In this document: one piece after another, positions 1 to 9,320 of the stretch | How positions within the stretch are numbered: position 1 is the first letter of the stretch | Layout: each line of letters opens with the position of its first letter | Assembly (NCBI RefSeq): GCF_003852315.1 | Contig: NZ_CP027762.1 | Span: forward strand, 620,001 to 684,000 | From: Pseudomonas sp. LBUM920 | Lineage (GTDB): Bacteria > Pseudomonadota > Gammaproteobacteria > Pseudomonadales > Pseudomonadaceae | DNA: 64,000 nt | Reading direction: 5' to 3' | Program-made: the position numbers and the translations under genes | Notes under the pieces: model-generated | The model's input: only the letters and a program-made list of their open reading frames with translations | What the model was told of the DNA's origin: nothing | The model's database searches: none

Positions 1-2405
1 GGGTTACCAAGCCCTACACCGAAGAGCAGTGGCTGGCGATCCAGGCGCTGGGCCGGCAGATCGACGGCGACCTGCTCAAGGACGATGTACGCCTGACCAT
101 GGGCGGCGAGCCGACCTTTGTCTCCATCGACGACCCCGATGGCGCCGAATGGAACACCGCTGCGCTGGGGCCGGACAAGCGTCGCCTGTCTGCCGAGTTG
201 TTCCAGCGCATGCGCAAACACTACGCGCCCACGGGGCTGGTGCACTTCGGCCAGGGCAAGTGGTACCCCGGCGAGCAACTGCCGCGCTGGTCGCTCAATT
301 GTTACTGGCGCCGCGACGGCGTGCCAATCTGGCACAACAGCGCGCTGATCGCCGATGAACAGCAGGATTACGGCGCCGACGGCGTGATGGCCGGACGCTT
401 CCTGGCCAGCGTCGCCGAGCGCCTGAAGTTGCCGGCGCGCTTCGTGTTTCCGGCCTACGAAGACAATTTCTATTACCTGTGGCGCGAAGGCGCGCTGCCG
501 CAGAATGTCACCGCCCAAGACCCACGGCTGAGCGACGACCTGGAGCGCGAACGCCTGCGCAAAGTCTTCAGCCAGGGCCTGGATAAAGTCATCGGCCAAG
601 TGTTGCCGCTGGCGCGCACGGCCGCCAATGACCGCTGGCAGAGTGGGCGCTGGTACCTGCGCGACAACCACTGCCGCCTGGTGCCGGGCGATTCGCCGCT
701 GGGCTATCGCCTGCCGTTGGCCTCGCAGCCTTGGGTGACGGCGGCGGAGTACCCGTTTGTGCATCCGACCGACCCGAACCAGGATCAGCCGGCGCTGCCG
801 AGTGCTTCACACTTGCAAAGCCACGGCGAACCCGCGCCCAGCGATGAGCGCGTGCCGAAGGTGGACGAGTCCGCCGATTGGCTGACCCGCACTGCCTTGT
901 GCGCTGAAGCGCGCGAAGGGCGGCTGTATCTGTTTATGCCGCCGCTGGAGCGCGTCGAGGACTACCTCGAACTGGTGGCCGCCATCGAAGCCACCGCCGA
1001 GGAGCTGCATTGCCCGGTGTTGCTGGAAGGCTACGAGCCGCCGTTCGACACGCGCCTGAGCAACTTCCGGGTCACGCCGGACCCGGGTGTGATCGAGGTC
1101 AACGTGCAGCCGTCCGCCACGTGGGACGAGTTGGTCGAGCGCACCGAATTTCTCTACGAAGAGGCGCGGCAAACCCGCCTCACCACAGAGAAATTCATGA
1201 TCGACGGTCGCCACACCGGCACCGGCGGTGGTAACCACTTTGTGCTCGGCGGCGCCACGCCCAAGGATTCGCCGTTCCTGCGCCGCCCGGACTTGCTGCG
1301 CAGTTTGATCAGTTACTGGCATAACCACCCGTCGCTGTCGTACCTGTTTTCCGGGCTGTTTATCGGCCCGACCTCCCAGGCACCCCGAGTGGATGAGGCG
1401 CGAAACGACGCGCTGTACGAGCTCGAAATTGCCTTCGCGCAGATGCCCGAGCCCGGCGAAGAATGCCCGCCGTGGTTGGTCGACCGCCTGCTGCGCAACC
1501 TGCTGATCGACGTGACGGGCAACACCCACCGCGCCGAGTTCTGCATCGACAAGCTCTACTCACCGGACGGCGCCACCGGCCGCCTGGGTTTGCTGGAGCT
1601 GCGCGCATTTGAAATGCCGCCGCATGCGCGCATGAGCCTGACCCAGCAATTGCTGCTGCGCGCCTTGGTCGCGCGTTTCTGGCGTGAGCCGTACGCGCCG
1701 CCAAAACTGGCGCGCTGGGGCACCGAGCTGCATGACCGCTTCCTGTTACCGCACTTCATCGAGCAGGATTTCGCCGACGTGATCGTCGAACTGAACGCCG
1801 CCGGTTACCCGCTGCGAGCCGAATGGTTTGCCGCGCACCTGGAGTTTCGTTTCCCCAAGGTCGGCGACTACGCCGTCAGCGGCATCGAACTGGAACTGCG
1901 CCAGGCTCTGGAGCCTTGGCACGTACTGGGCGAGGAGGGCGCGGTGGGCGGCACGGTGCGTTATGTGGATTCGTCGCTTGAGCGCTTGCAGGTGAAGTTG
2001 AGCGGGCTGCCGCCACAACGCTATTTGCTGACGTGCAATGGCATTCCGGTGCCCCTGCAGCCGACCGGGCGCGTGGGTGAGTTTGTCGCCGGCGTGCGCT
2101 ACCGCGCCTGGCAACCGGCCAACTGCCTGCAGCCGACCATCGCGGTGCACGCGCCGCTGGTGTTCGACCTGCTCGACACCTGGATGCAACGCTCGCTGGG
2201 CGGCTGCCAGTATCATGTCGCCCATCCCGGCGGGCGCAATTACGACAGCTTGCCGGTGAACGCCAATGAGGCAGAGAGCCGGCGTATGGCGCGGTTTTTC
2301 CGCTTGGGGCATAGCCCTGGCAAGTTGCCTGTGCCTCCTTTGGTTATCAATGACGAACTACCGATGACCCTGGATTTGCGGCGTTTCCCCAATAAAAATG
2401 ACTGA
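1..2405 (+). CDS. DUF2126 / transglutaminase-like protein, C-terminal part (5' end outside window)
   Basis: The frame is already open at base 3 and runs to a TGA at 2403-2405, so the N-terminus lies upstream. The visible 800 residues begin just before TMGGEPTFVSIDD, the typical opening of a DUF2126 domain, which in full-length family members follows an N-terminal transglutaminase-like domain. No membrane segment or signal is visible in this part. It is followed on the same strand by a permuted ATP-grasp/alpha-E fusion and a separate transglutaminase. This trio is a known conserved neighbourhood, predicted from comparative genomics to make or attach peptides; the exact substrate is unknown. 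A REPIN lies between this gene and the next. Confidence 0.85.
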   Translation, partial: VTKPYTEEQWLAIQALGRQIDGDLLKDDVRLTMGGEPTFVSIDDPDGAEWNTAALGPDKRRLSAELFQRMRKHYAPTGLVHFGQGKWYPGEQLPRWSLNCYWRRDGVPIWHNSALIADEQQDYGADGVMAGRFLASVAERLKLPARFVFPAYEDNFYYLWREGALPQNVTAQDPRLSDDLERERLRKVFSQGLDKVIGQVLPLARTAANDRWQSGRWYLRDNHCRLVPGDSPLGYRLPLASQPWVTAAEYPFVHPTDPNQDQPALPSASHLQSHGEPAPSDERVPKVDESADWLTRTALCAEAREGRLYLFMPPLERVEDYLELVAAIEATAEELHCPVLLEGYEPPFDTRLSNFRVTPDPGVIEVNVQPSATWDELVERTEFLYEEARQTRLTTEKFMIDGRHTGTGGGNHFVLGGATPKDSPFLRRPDLLRSLISYWHNHPSLSYLFSGLFIGPTSQAPRVDEARNDALYELEIAFAQMPEPGEECPPWLVDRLLRNLLIDVTGNTHRAEFCIDKLYSPDGATGRLGLLELRAFEMPPHARMSLTQQLLLRALVARFWREPYAPPKLARWGTELHDRFLLPHFIEQDFADVIVELNAAGYPLRAEWFAAHLEFRFPKVGDYAVSGIELELRQALEPWHVLGEEGAVGGTVRYVDSSLERLQVKLSGLPPQRYLLTCNGIPVPLQPTGRVGEFVAGVRYRAWQPANCLQPTIAVHAPLVFDLLDTWMQRSLGGCQYHVAHPGGRNYDSLPVNANEAESRRMARFFRLGHSPGKLPVPPLVINDELPMTLDLRRFPNKND

Positions 2406-2418
2406 ATGCGATTTAAAT

Positions 2419-2506
2419 GTGGGAGCAGGCTTGCCTGCGATAGCGATATATCAACCAGCCAATAAGGTGGCTGGAAATCGCAATCGCAGGCAAGCCAGCT
2501 CCCACA
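2419..2506. repeat. REPIN (paired REP palindromes)
   Basis: Two inverted REP arms (TGTGGGAGCAGGCTTGCCTG and its near complement ending CCAGCTCCCACA) are separated by about 35 bases containing a second inverted pair around CCAGCC/GGCTGG. It lies between two co-directional genes. Confidence 0.85.
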
Positions 2507-2562
2507 ATAGATTGCAGTGAATGTGAGTTAACCTGACTTCCCTTGCCTCTGCCGAGCGTTCC

Positions 2563-5049
2563 ATGTCCGACTTGCTCGACCGCTACCCGCTGACCGCGGG
2601 CACTTACCACGAACTGCTGGACGACAGTGGCGCGGTGCGTGCCCATTGGCAGCGCTTGCTTGATCACCTGCAACGCAGCACGCCCGCGCAACTGGCCCAG
2701 CGCCAGGCGCTGCTGACCCGGCAGATCCAGGAAAACGGCGTGACCTACAACGTCTACGCCGACCCCAAGGGCGCCGATCGCCCATGGGAGCTGGACCTGC
2801 TCCCGCATGTACTGGCCGCCGATGAATGGCGGCACTTGTCGGCCGGTATCGCCCAGCGTGCGCGCCTGCTCAATGCCGTGTTGGCCGACCTGTATGGCCC
2901 GCAGCGCCTGATCAAAGAAGGCCTGCTGCCGGCTGAGCTGGTGTTCGGGCATAACAACTTCCTCTGGCCGTGCCAGGGCATCCAGCCGCCGGACGGTACC
3001 TTTCTGCACCTGTACGCCGTGGACCTGGCGCGCACCCCGGATGGCCGCTGGTGGGTCACCGCCGACCGTACCCAGGCGCCTTCTGGCGCAGGTTATGCGT
3101 TGGAAAACCGCACCATCGTGTCCCGCGCCTTTCCGGATTTGTACCGTGACCTGCAGGTTCAGCACCTCACCGGTTTCTTCCGCACGCTGCAGGAAACCCT
3201 GGCCCGCCAGGCTTCCTGCGACGACCAATCACCGCTGATCGTGCTGCTCACGCCGGGGCGTTTCAACGAGAGCTATTTCGAACACCTGTACCTGGCGCGA
3301 CAGCTCGGCTACCCGTTGGTGGAAGGCGGCGACCTCACCGTGCGCGACAGCACCGTGTTCCTGAAAACCCTCAGCGGCCTGCGCCGGGTGCACGCGATCA
3401 TGCGTCGCCTGGACGACGACTTCTGCGACCCGCTGGAGCTGCGCACCGACTCTGCCCTGGGCGTGCCCGGCCTGCTGGATGCCGTGCGCCAAGGCAATGT
3501 GTTGGTGGCCAATGCCCTGGGCAGCGGCGTGCTGGAGTCGCCGGGCTTGCTCGGCTTTTTGCCGAAGATCAACCAGTTCCTGTTTGGCGAAGAATTGATC
3601 CTGCCGTCCATCGCCACCTGGTGGTGCGGTGAGGCGCCGGTGCTCGCTGAGGCCTTGGAGAAACTGCCCGAGCTGCTGATCAAACCGGCGTTTCCATCGC
3701 AAAGTTTCGCCCCGGTATTTGGCCGCGACTTGAACGACGAACAACGCCAGGCGCTGGCCGAACGTATGCGTGCGCGGCCTTATGCGTATGTCGCCCAGGA
3801 GTTGGCGCAACTGTCCCAGGCGCCGGTGTGGCATACCGTGGATGACCATTTGCAGCACCGCGCCATCGGCATGCGCGTGTACGCGGTGGCCAGCGACGAA
3901 GGTTATCGCGTGCTGCCCGGCGGCCTCACCCGTGTGGCGGCCGAGGCCGACGCCGAGGTGGTATCGATGCAACGCGGCGGCGCGAGCAAAGACACGTGGG
4001 TGCTGGGCGAACGCGCTGCCGGTAGCGAGCAGTGGCGCGCGCAGCGGCCAATTGGCGCCCACGATCTGGTGCGCCGCGACCCCTACCTGCCGTCACGCGT
4101 GGTGGAAAACCTGTTTTGGTTCGGCCGTTACTGCGAGCGGTGTGATGACAGTGCGCGCTGGTTGCGGATTGTGCTGGCGCGGTATGTGGACGGTGACGAT
4201 CCGCTGGCCTTGCAGGCGGCGGTCGAGCTGGGCGAGACCCTGCGCTTGCTGCCCGAAGAAGGGGAATTGCCCGAGCGGCTGCTTGCCGCCTTGCTTGGCG
4301 ATGACTGGCCATCGAGCCTGCGCGCCAACCTGCAGCGTCTGCAGTGGGCGGCGTCCCAGGTGCGCGGCAAGCTGTCGCGGGAAAACTGGCAGGCCTTGGT
4401 CGAGCTGCAGCGCGAAGCCCTGGAGCTGGAAAGCCAGACCCCGGACTTCGGCGAACTGCTGGATTTCCTCAACCGCCTGGTGATGTCCCTGGCGGCGCTG
4501 TCCGGCTTTGCCCTGGATGACATGACCCGTGATGAAGGCTGGCGCTTCTTGATGATGGGCCGGCGCATCGAGCGCCTGCAGTTCCTGAGCAGCAGCCTGG
4601 CGGCGTTCCTGCGTGGCGTGGCGGTGTTTGATCAGGCCGGGCTTGAGTGGCTGCTGGAGTTGGGTAACAGCAGCATCACCTATCGCTCGCGCTACCTGGC
4701 GGTGCCGCAGCTGATCCCGGTGCTTGACCTGTTGTTGCTGGATGAGCAGAACCCGCATGCGGTGCTGTTCCAGCTGAAACTGGTCAGCCGCACGTTACGT
4801 CGTCTTAACGATGACTTCGGTGTGCCTCGAGAAACCGGGCTGGCGCCGCTGGTGGAGCGCCTGGCACGTTTTGACCTGGGTTGCCTGGAGAACCCGCTGT
4901 TCGGCGAGTCCAGCGTGCGTGCCGCGTTGGGTGGCCTGGCTGACCTGCTGCAAGCGGTGGCCGATGAGAGTGGGCAAGTGTCGGATCGCCTGGCGTTGCG
5001 CCATTTTGCCCATGTGGATGATGTCAGCCAGCAGACGGTGTCGGTGTGA
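2563..5049 (+). CDS. Circularly permuted ATP-grasp / alpha-E fusion protein
   Basis: 828 residues. Roughly residues 1-490 are the circularly permuted ATP-grasp type-2 region (DUF404/DUF407, COG2308 type), with GRFNESYFEH, RRVHAIMRRLDDDF and a late VVSMQRGGASKDTWV segment. From about residue 505 (PYLPSRVVENLFWFGRYCER) to the end is an all-helical alpha-E (DUF403, COG2307) domain. Many bacteria encode these as two genes; here they are fused. The family is predicted to ligate amino acids or peptides using ATP; the real substrate is unknown. The stop overlaps the ATG of the following transglutaminase (TGATG), so the two are translationally coupled. The ATG at 2563 is chosen because homology begins at once (MSDLLDRYPL), though its ribosome-binding site is weak. 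Confidence 0.85.
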   Translation: MSDLLDRYPLTAGTYHELLDDSGAVRAHWQRLLDHLQRSTPAQLAQRQALLTRQIQENGVTYNVYADPKGADRPWELDLLPHVLAADEWRHLSAGIAQRARLLNAVLADLYGPQRLIKEGLLPAELVFGHNNFLWPCQGIQPPDGTFLHLYAVDLARTPDGRWWVTADRTQAPSGAGYALENRTIVSRAFPDLYRDLQVQHLTGFFRTLQETLARQASCDDQSPLIVLLTPGRFNESYFEHLYLARQLGYPLVEGGDLTVRDSTVFLKTLSGLRRVHAIMRRLDDDFCDPLELRTDSALGVPGLLDAVRQGNVLVANALGSGVLESPGLLGFLPKINQFLFGEELILPSIATWWCGEAPVLAEALEKLPELLIKPAFPSQSFAPVFGRDLNDEQRQALAERMRARPYAYVAQELAQLSQAPVWHTVDDHLQHRAIGMRVYAVASDEGYRVLPGGLTRVAAEADAEVVSMQRGGASKDTWVLGERAAGSEQWRAQRPIGAHDLVRRDPYLPSRVVENLFWFGRYCERCDDSARWLRIVLARYVDGDDPLALQAAVELGETLRLLPEEGELPERLLAALLGDDWPSSLRANLQRLQWAASQVRGKLSRENWQALVELQREALELESQTPDFGELLDFLNRLVMSLAALSGFALDDMTRDEGWRFLMMGRRIERLQFLSSSLAAFLRGVAVFDQAGLEWLLELGNSSITYRSRYLAVPQLIPVLDLLLLDEQNPHAVLFQLKLVSRTLRRLNDDFGVPRETGLAPLVERLARFDLGCLENPLFGESSVRAALGGLADLLQAVADESGQVSDRLALRHFAHVDDVSQQTVSV

Positions 5050-5939
5050 TGAGTGCGCGCTACCAGATTTTTCACGATACTCACTACCACTACGACAGCC
5101 CGGTGTCGCTGGCGCAACAGCTGGCGCACTTGTGGCCACGGCCGTGCGCGTGGCAGCGTTGCAGTTCGCAGCAACTGGACATCAGCCCGGAGCCGACGGC
5201 GCGGCGCGATGAGCTGGACGTGTTCGGCAACCCGATCACCCGGCTGGCGTTCGAACGGCCCCATGATGAACTGCTGGTGAATGCAGGGCTGACCGTCGAA
5301 GTGCTGGCGCGGCCTGCGCTGGATTTTCAGCAGTCGCCGGCCTGGGATCAAACCCGCGACAGCCTGACTTACAGCAGCCAGCCGCTGTCAGCCGAACTGA
5401 TCGAAGCCTGCCGCTATCGCTTCGAGTCGCCCTACGTGCACCTGAAAAAAACCTTCGTCGAGTTTTCCGAAAGCTGTTTTCCGCCCGGCGAGCCGTTGCT
5501 GCTCGGCGTGCAGGCGTTGATGGAGAAGATTTTCAGCGAGTTCACCTTCGATGCCGAAGCCACTCAGGTCGCCACGCCGCTGGTGGAAGTGCTGGAGCGC
5601 CGACGCGGCGTGTGCCAGGACTTCGCCCACCTGATGCTCGCGTGCCTGCGCTCGCGTGGCCTGGCGGCGCGGTACATCAGTGGCTATCTGCTTACGCAGC
5701 CACCGCCCGGCCAGCCACGGCTGATCGGCGCCGATGCGTCGCACGCGTGGGTTTCGGTGTTTTGCCCGGTGTCGGGCTGGGTAGATTTTGATCCGACCAA
5801 CAATGTGCAGCCGGCACTGGAGCACATCACCTTGGCCTGGGGCCGGGATTTCTCGGATGTGTCGCCGTTGCGGGGGGTGATTCTGGGAGGAGGGAACCAT
5901 GACCCGGAGGTGCGGGTGACGGTGATGCCGCTGCAATAG
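5049..5939 (+). CDS. Transglutaminase-like cysteine protein (BTLCP-type, with N-terminal beta region)
   Basis: 296 residues from the ATG at 5049, which overlaps the stop of the preceding gene; a GTG three bases upstream is also in frame. Residues 1-150 are the beta-strand N-terminal region typical of these proteins (YQIFHDTHYHYDSPV). The core holds the papain-like triad in order: Cys in RRGVCQDFAHLML, His in DASHAWVSVF and Asp in GWVDFDPTNN. There is no signal peptide, so it is probably cytoplasmic. Coupling to the ATP-grasp/alpha-E fusion and the DUF2126 protein suggests that it cleaves or transfers the peptide product of that system; this is inferred from context. Confidence 0.85.
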   Translation: MSARYQIFHDTHYHYDSPVSLAQQLAHLWPRPCAWQRCSSQQLDISPEPTARRDELDVFGNPITRLAFERPHDELLVNAGLTVEVLARPALDFQQSPAWDQTRDSLTYSSQPLSAELIEACRYRFESPYVHLKKTFVEFSESCFPPGEPLLLGVQALMEKIFSEFTFDAEATQVATPLVEVLERRRGVCQDFAHLMLACLRSRGLAARYISGYLLTQPPPGQPRLIGADASHAWVSVFCPVSGWVDFDPTNNVQPALEHITLAWGRDFSDVSPLRGVILGGGNHDPEVRVTVMPLQ

Positions 5940-5985
5940 CATTGGATTGAGGCGAGCAGGGAAGGCCTGCTCACCTCAACAGAAT

Positions 5986-6168
5986 TTATTCAGCCGGGTC
6001 TTTCGGTGTCTCGGTTTCGTCGGTTGCCACTTCACCTTCGGCATCCGGGTTCAGTGCACTTGCTTCTTCATCTGCAGCGGCTTTCTTGCGTTGCAGCTTT
6101 TCCTCTTTCTTCTGCTCCTTGGCCAAGTCTCTCTGACGTTTGGCGAAGGAGTAATTAGGTTTGGCCAT
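5986..6168 (-). CDS. Small charged hypothetical protein (60 aa)
   Basis: 60 residues, very rich in Lys, Glu and Ala (MAKPNYSFAKRQRDLAKEQ at the start, then a Lys-rich helix and an acidic Asp/Glu/Thr tail). An AGAGGA ribosome-binding site sits seven bases before the ATG. There is no signal or membrane segment; the middle is likely a single charged helix with a disordered acidic C-terminus. Small proteins with the same MAKPNYSFAKRQR start recur in Pseudomonas and related genera, but no function is known to me. It stands alone between a convergent transglutaminase gene and the azurin region. Confidence 0.7.
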   Translation of the reverse strand: MAKPNYSFAKRQRDLAKEQKKEEKLQRKKAAADEEASALNPDAEGEVATDETETPKDPAE

Positions 6169-6255
6169 GGGCGATCCTCTAGGGTCGAAGGTGAGGGTGG
6201 CGGCGCGCAGCTGCCTTGGGTCGCTATGGTAGCAGCTTAGCGGCGCGGTTGGCCT

Positions 6256-6312
6256 TCACTTACCGCAGGCGTACGCGGCCAGCAGACCGTTGAACAGTTG
6301 ATTCAGATGCAT
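6256..6312 (-). CDS. Candidate very short ORF (18 aa)
   Basis: Reads MHLNQLFNGLLAAYACGK then TGA. The ATG is preceded by TTGGAG with an eight-base spacing, a good ribosome-binding site, and nothing else explains the 6185-6410 gap. It could be a leader peptide or chance; no conservation can be judged from one sequence. Confidence 0.25.
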   Translation of the reverse strand: MHLNQLFNGLLAAYACGK

Positions 6313-6415
6313 GGCGCGGGCTCCAAGGGGGATGAGCCGATCATAGGCAGGTGGTCGAACTTTGGCTGGTAGATTGTGTTGATCAGTCTGATAGCCTAAA
6401 GTTGTATACAATCTG

Positions 6416-6429
6416 TTGATGCAGATCAT
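6416..6429 (+). promoter_or_regulatory. Anr/FNR-type site upstream of azurin
   Basis: TTGAT-GCAG-ATCAT matches the FNR/Anr consensus TTGAT-N4-ATCAA at nine of ten specified bases. It lies 71 bases before the azurin start, a position that fits activation under low oxygen. Anr-dependent azurin expression is established in P. aeruginosa. Confidence 0.75.
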
Positions 6430-6499
6430 AAGAATTCAGGCCTGCCTGAGGCACCCTTGTCGCAATACGCGTTTTTTAAACCCTGCCATGGAGATTCAC

Positions 6500-6946
6500 A
6501 TGTTTGCCAAAATCGTTGCTGTTTCCCTGCTGACACTGGCGAGCGGCCAGTTGCTTGCTGCAGAGTGCGCGGTCACTGTTGATTCCACCGACCAGATGTC
6601 CTTCAACACCAAAGAAATCACCATCGACAAGAGCTGCAAGACGTTCACCGTAAACCTGGAACACTCCGGCAGCTTGCCGAAGAACGTCATGGGCCATAAC
6701 TGGGTGCTGAGCTCCGCCGCCGACATGCCTGGCATCGCCAGCGACGGCATGGCCGCCGGCATTGAAAAGAATTACCTCAAAGACGGCGACACCCGCATCA
6801 TCGCCCACACCAAGATCATTGGTGCTGGCGAGAAAGACGCCGTGACCTTCGATGTGTCGAAACTGGCCGTCGGTACGGATTACGCGTTCTTCTGCTCGTT
6901 CCCAGGCCACATCTCGATGATGAAAGGCACTGTGACCGTCAAGTAA
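6500..6946 (+). CDS. azu: Azurin, periplasmic type-1 copper protein
   Basis: 148-residue precursor. The first 20 residues (MFAKIVAVSLLTLASGQLLA) are a signal peptide cleaved before AECAVTVDST, leaving a 128-residue mature protein, the normal azurin length. Copper ligands are visible: His in GHNWVLS, and Cys, His and Met in FFCSFPGHISMMKG; the structural disulfide cysteines are AEC and SCK. It shuttles electrons in the periplasm, for example to nitrite reductase or oxidases. The start at 6500 is supported by GGAG six bases upstream; an in-frame ATG 84 bases earlier has no signal-peptide logic. It is monocistronic, with an Anr-type site upstream and a strong terminator downstream. Confidence 0.97.
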   Translation: MFAKIVAVSLLTLASGQLLAAECAVTVDSTDQMSFNTKEITIDKSCKTFTVNLEHSGSLPKNVMGHNWVLSSAADMPGIASDGMAAGIEKNYLKDGDTRIIAHTKIIGAGEKDAVTFDVSKLAVGTDYAFFCSFPGHISMMKGTVTVK

Positions 6947-6960
6947 GCCGATTCCGGTCG

Positions 6961-6990
6961 AAAAAAAAGCGCCTTGCGGGGCGCTTTTTT
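6961..6990 (+). terminator. Rho-independent terminator after azurin
   Basis: An A-run, then GCGCC-TTGC-GGGGCGC and six Ts. The stem is GC-rich and flanked by A and T tracts, so it could also act in the opposite direction. Confidence 0.9.
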
Positions 6991-7021
6991 GTGGGCGGTC
7001 TGTAGTACCGCGTTATCGTTC

Positions 7022-7104
7022 TTCGCGAGCAAGCCCGCTCCCACACTTGATCGAGTTCCAGCATGAGGATGCGTTCAAATGTGGGAGCGGGCTTGCTCGC
7101 GAAG
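7022..7104. repeat. REPIN
   Basis: Inverted REP arms of the TTCGCGAGCAAGCCCGCTCC type flank a 30-base spacer in the gap between the azurin terminator and the end of nadE. Confidence 0.85.
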
Positions 7105-7141
7105 GCGATCTAACAATCAGTACAAAACTATCTGGCTCACC

Positions 7142-7969
7142 TCACGGCGCGAATGGCATGACCCGCTTGTGCTCGGTCTTGCGATACGTGTCGCAAATGA
7201 TCTTGAACGCCTCTTCACGCACTGGCTCGCCGTGCAGGAAGGCATCAATCTCGGCGTACGTCACGCCGTGGGATGCTTCGTCCGGCTTGCCTGGCGACAA
7301 GTCTTCGAGGTCGGCCGTCGGGATCTTCTCCACCAGCGATTCCGGCGCACCAAAGTGCCGAGCAATCGCACGTACCTGGTTTTTCACCAGCCCGCTCAAT
7401 GGCGCCAGGTCGCAGGCACCATCACCAAACTTGGTGAAAAAGCCCATGACCGCTTCCGCCGCATGGTCGGTGCCGATCACCAGGCCACCGGCCGCGCCAG
7501 CGATGGTGTACTGCGCCACCATGCGCATGCGCGCCTTGGTGTTGCCCAGTACAAAATCACGCGACACCGCCGCCTTGCCTTCAAAGGCCGCCACTTCATT
7601 GGCCAGGGATTTGACCGCCGGGCCGATGTTCACAGTGTGGCGCTCGTCCGGTTCGATGAAGTCCACCGAAGCCTGAGCGTCGATCTCGTCGAACTGGGTT
7701 TCGTAAGGCAGGCGCACGGCGATGAAACGGTAGGCCTCGTCGCCGCTGCTGGCCCGCAGTTCGTGCATCGCACGTTGGGCCAGCAGGCCGGCGGTCAGGG
7801 AGTCGACGCCACCGCTGATGCCCAGCACCAAGGTCTTGAGCCCGGAATTGCGCAGGCAATCCTGGATAAAGGTCACGCGGCGGGCAACTTCGGCCTCCAG
7901 GGCGGCCTGGTCCTTGAACGGGGCTTGGACCTTGAGCTGCTGCGCAATCTCACGCTGTACGGCTTGCAT
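7142..7969 (-). CDS. nadE: NH3-dependent NAD+ synthetase
   Basis: 275 residues, single-domain length as in ammonia-dependent enzymes, with no glutaminase domain. The PP-loop GISGGVDS sits near residue 45 and GTDHAAEAVMGFFTKFGDG is the NaAD/ATP-binding region. It amidates nicotinate adenine dinucleotide to NAD+ in the cytosol. It follows pncB with three bases between the genes, so the pair forms an operon joining nicotinate salvage to the final NAD step. The start ATG at 7969 has AGGAGT six bases upstream. Confidence 0.95.
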   Translation of the reverse strand: MQAVQREIAQQLKVQAPFKDQAALEAEVARRVTFIQDCLRNSGLKTLVLGISGGVDSLTAGLLAQRAMHELRASSGDEAYRFIAVRLPYETQFDEIDAQASVDFIEPDERHTVNIGPAVKSLANEVAAFEGKAAVSRDFVLGNTKARMRMVAQYTIAGAAGGLVIGTDHAAEAVMGFFTKFGDGACDLAPLSGLVKNQVRAIARHFGAPESLVEKIPTADLEDLSPGKPDEASHGVTYAEIDAFLHGEPVREEAFKIICDTYRKTEHKRVMPFAP

Positions 7970-7972
7970 GAT

Positions 7973-9187
7973 TCACTCCTTGCTGGAAAGGGCAGGTACT
8001 TTGAAAACGTGACGCAAATAGGCGACGAAATTCGGATCGGTGCAGTGGGTCTTGCCCGCTTCATCGGAGATTTTCGCGACGGGCTGGCCATTGCAGGCCG
8101 TCATTTTAAGCACGATGCTCATCGGCTCAACCCCTGGAATGTCACAGGTCAGGTTGGTGCCGATGCCGAAGCTGACATTAATGCGACCGCGCAACGCGCG
8201 GAAAATCTCCAGGGCCTTGGGCAGCGACAGGCTGTCAGAGAACACCAGCGTCTTGCTCATCGGCTCGATGCCGAGCTTGTGGTAGTGAGCGATGGCCTTT
8301 TCTGCCCACTGCACCGGGTCACCGGAATCGTGGCGCAGGCCGTCGAACAGCTTGGCGAAGTACAAGTCGAAGTCGCCGAGGAAAGCATCGGTGGTGATGC
8401 AGTCGGTCAGCGCGATGCCCAGCAGGCCTCGGTATTCGCGGACCCAGCAGTCGAGCGCGGCGATCTGGCTGTCGATCAGGCGCGGCCCGAGTTGCTGGTG
8501 GGCCATGATCCATTCGTGGGCCATGGTGCCGAGCGGCTTCATGTCGAATTCGCGGGCCAGGTGCACGTTGCTGGTGCCGACGAAGCGGCCTGGGAAGTCG
8601 TGCTTGAGCACGCTGACCACTTCTTCCTGCACCCGGTACGAGAAGCGCCGGCGCGTGCCGAAGTCGGCCACTTGCAGTTCCGACAGCTCGTCGCTGCTGG
8701 CGTTGGCGGTCAGCCAGTCGAATTTGCGGTACAGCTGCTCGCGGGCCTGTTCGAGGATCACGGTCTGGTAGCGGTAGCGGTTACGCACTTCGCTGACGAT
8801 GGCCAGCATCGGTACTTCAAACAGGATCACATGCAGCCACGGCCCGCGCAGGCGGATAAACAGCTCGCCGTTTTCGATGCCGGTTTGCACATAGCGCAGG
8901 TTGAAGCGGAACAGCCCCAGGAAGCGCAAAAAGTCCGGCTTCATGAAGCTGATGCGCTCCAGAAAGCCCAATTGATCCGGGCTCAGGCTCAGCTCGGCGA
9001 GGCGCTCGATCTGGTAGCGGATTTCCGCCAGGTACGGGCGCAGGTCTTCGCTGTTGCGGCAACGGAACTCCCATTCAACTTCCACATTCGGGTAGTTGTG
9101 CAGCACCGCCTGCATCATGGTCAGCTTGTAGAAGTCGGTGTCGAGCAAGTTCTGCACGATGCGATCGGCAAACACACTCTCGCTCAT
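7973..9187 (-). CDS. pncB: Nicotinate phosphoribosyltransferase
   Basis: 404 residues from the ATG at 9187 (MSESVFADRIVQNLLDTDFYKL), preceded by GGAGATTCCCGTT; the frame stays open a further 16 codons but without a site. Family signatures include TDFYKLTMMQ at the N-terminus, RHDSGDPVQWAEKA in the middle and FGIGTNLTCD near the C-terminus. It makes nicotinate mononucleotide from nicotinate and PRPP (Preiss-Handler pathway). It is the first gene of pncB-nadE, transcribed away from a perfect 74-bp palindrome. Confidence 0.95.
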   Translation of the reverse strand: MSESVFADRIVQNLLDTDFYKLTMMQAVLHNYPNVEVEWEFRCRNSEDLRPYLAEIRYQIERLAELSLSPDQLGFLERISFMKPDFLRFLGLFRFNLRYVQTGIENGELFIRLRGPWLHVILFEVPMLAIVSEVRNRYRYQTVILEQAREQLYRKFDWLTANASSDELSELQVADFGTRRRFSYRVQEEVVSVLKHDFPGRFVGTSNVHLAREFDMKPLGTMAHEWIMAHQQLGPRLIDSQIAALDCWVREYRGLLGIALTDCITTDAFLGDFDLYFAKLFDGLRHDSGDPVQWAEKAIAHYHKLGIEPMSKTLVFSDSLSLPKALEIFRALRGRINVSFGIGTNLTCDIPGVEPMSIVLKMTACNGQPVAKISDEAGKTHCTDPNFVAYLRHVFKVPALSSKE

Positions 9188-9320
9188 AACGGGAATCTCC
9201 AGACGGGTCGACGATGGGCGCCGACCTTTACGCACTATTAAGGAATGGCGCTAGTGGCGCATAGACCCGTGGGGTTTTGCCAGTGTTTTTTCAGCTTGGC
9301 ACTGTTGTTGTGGCCACTGG

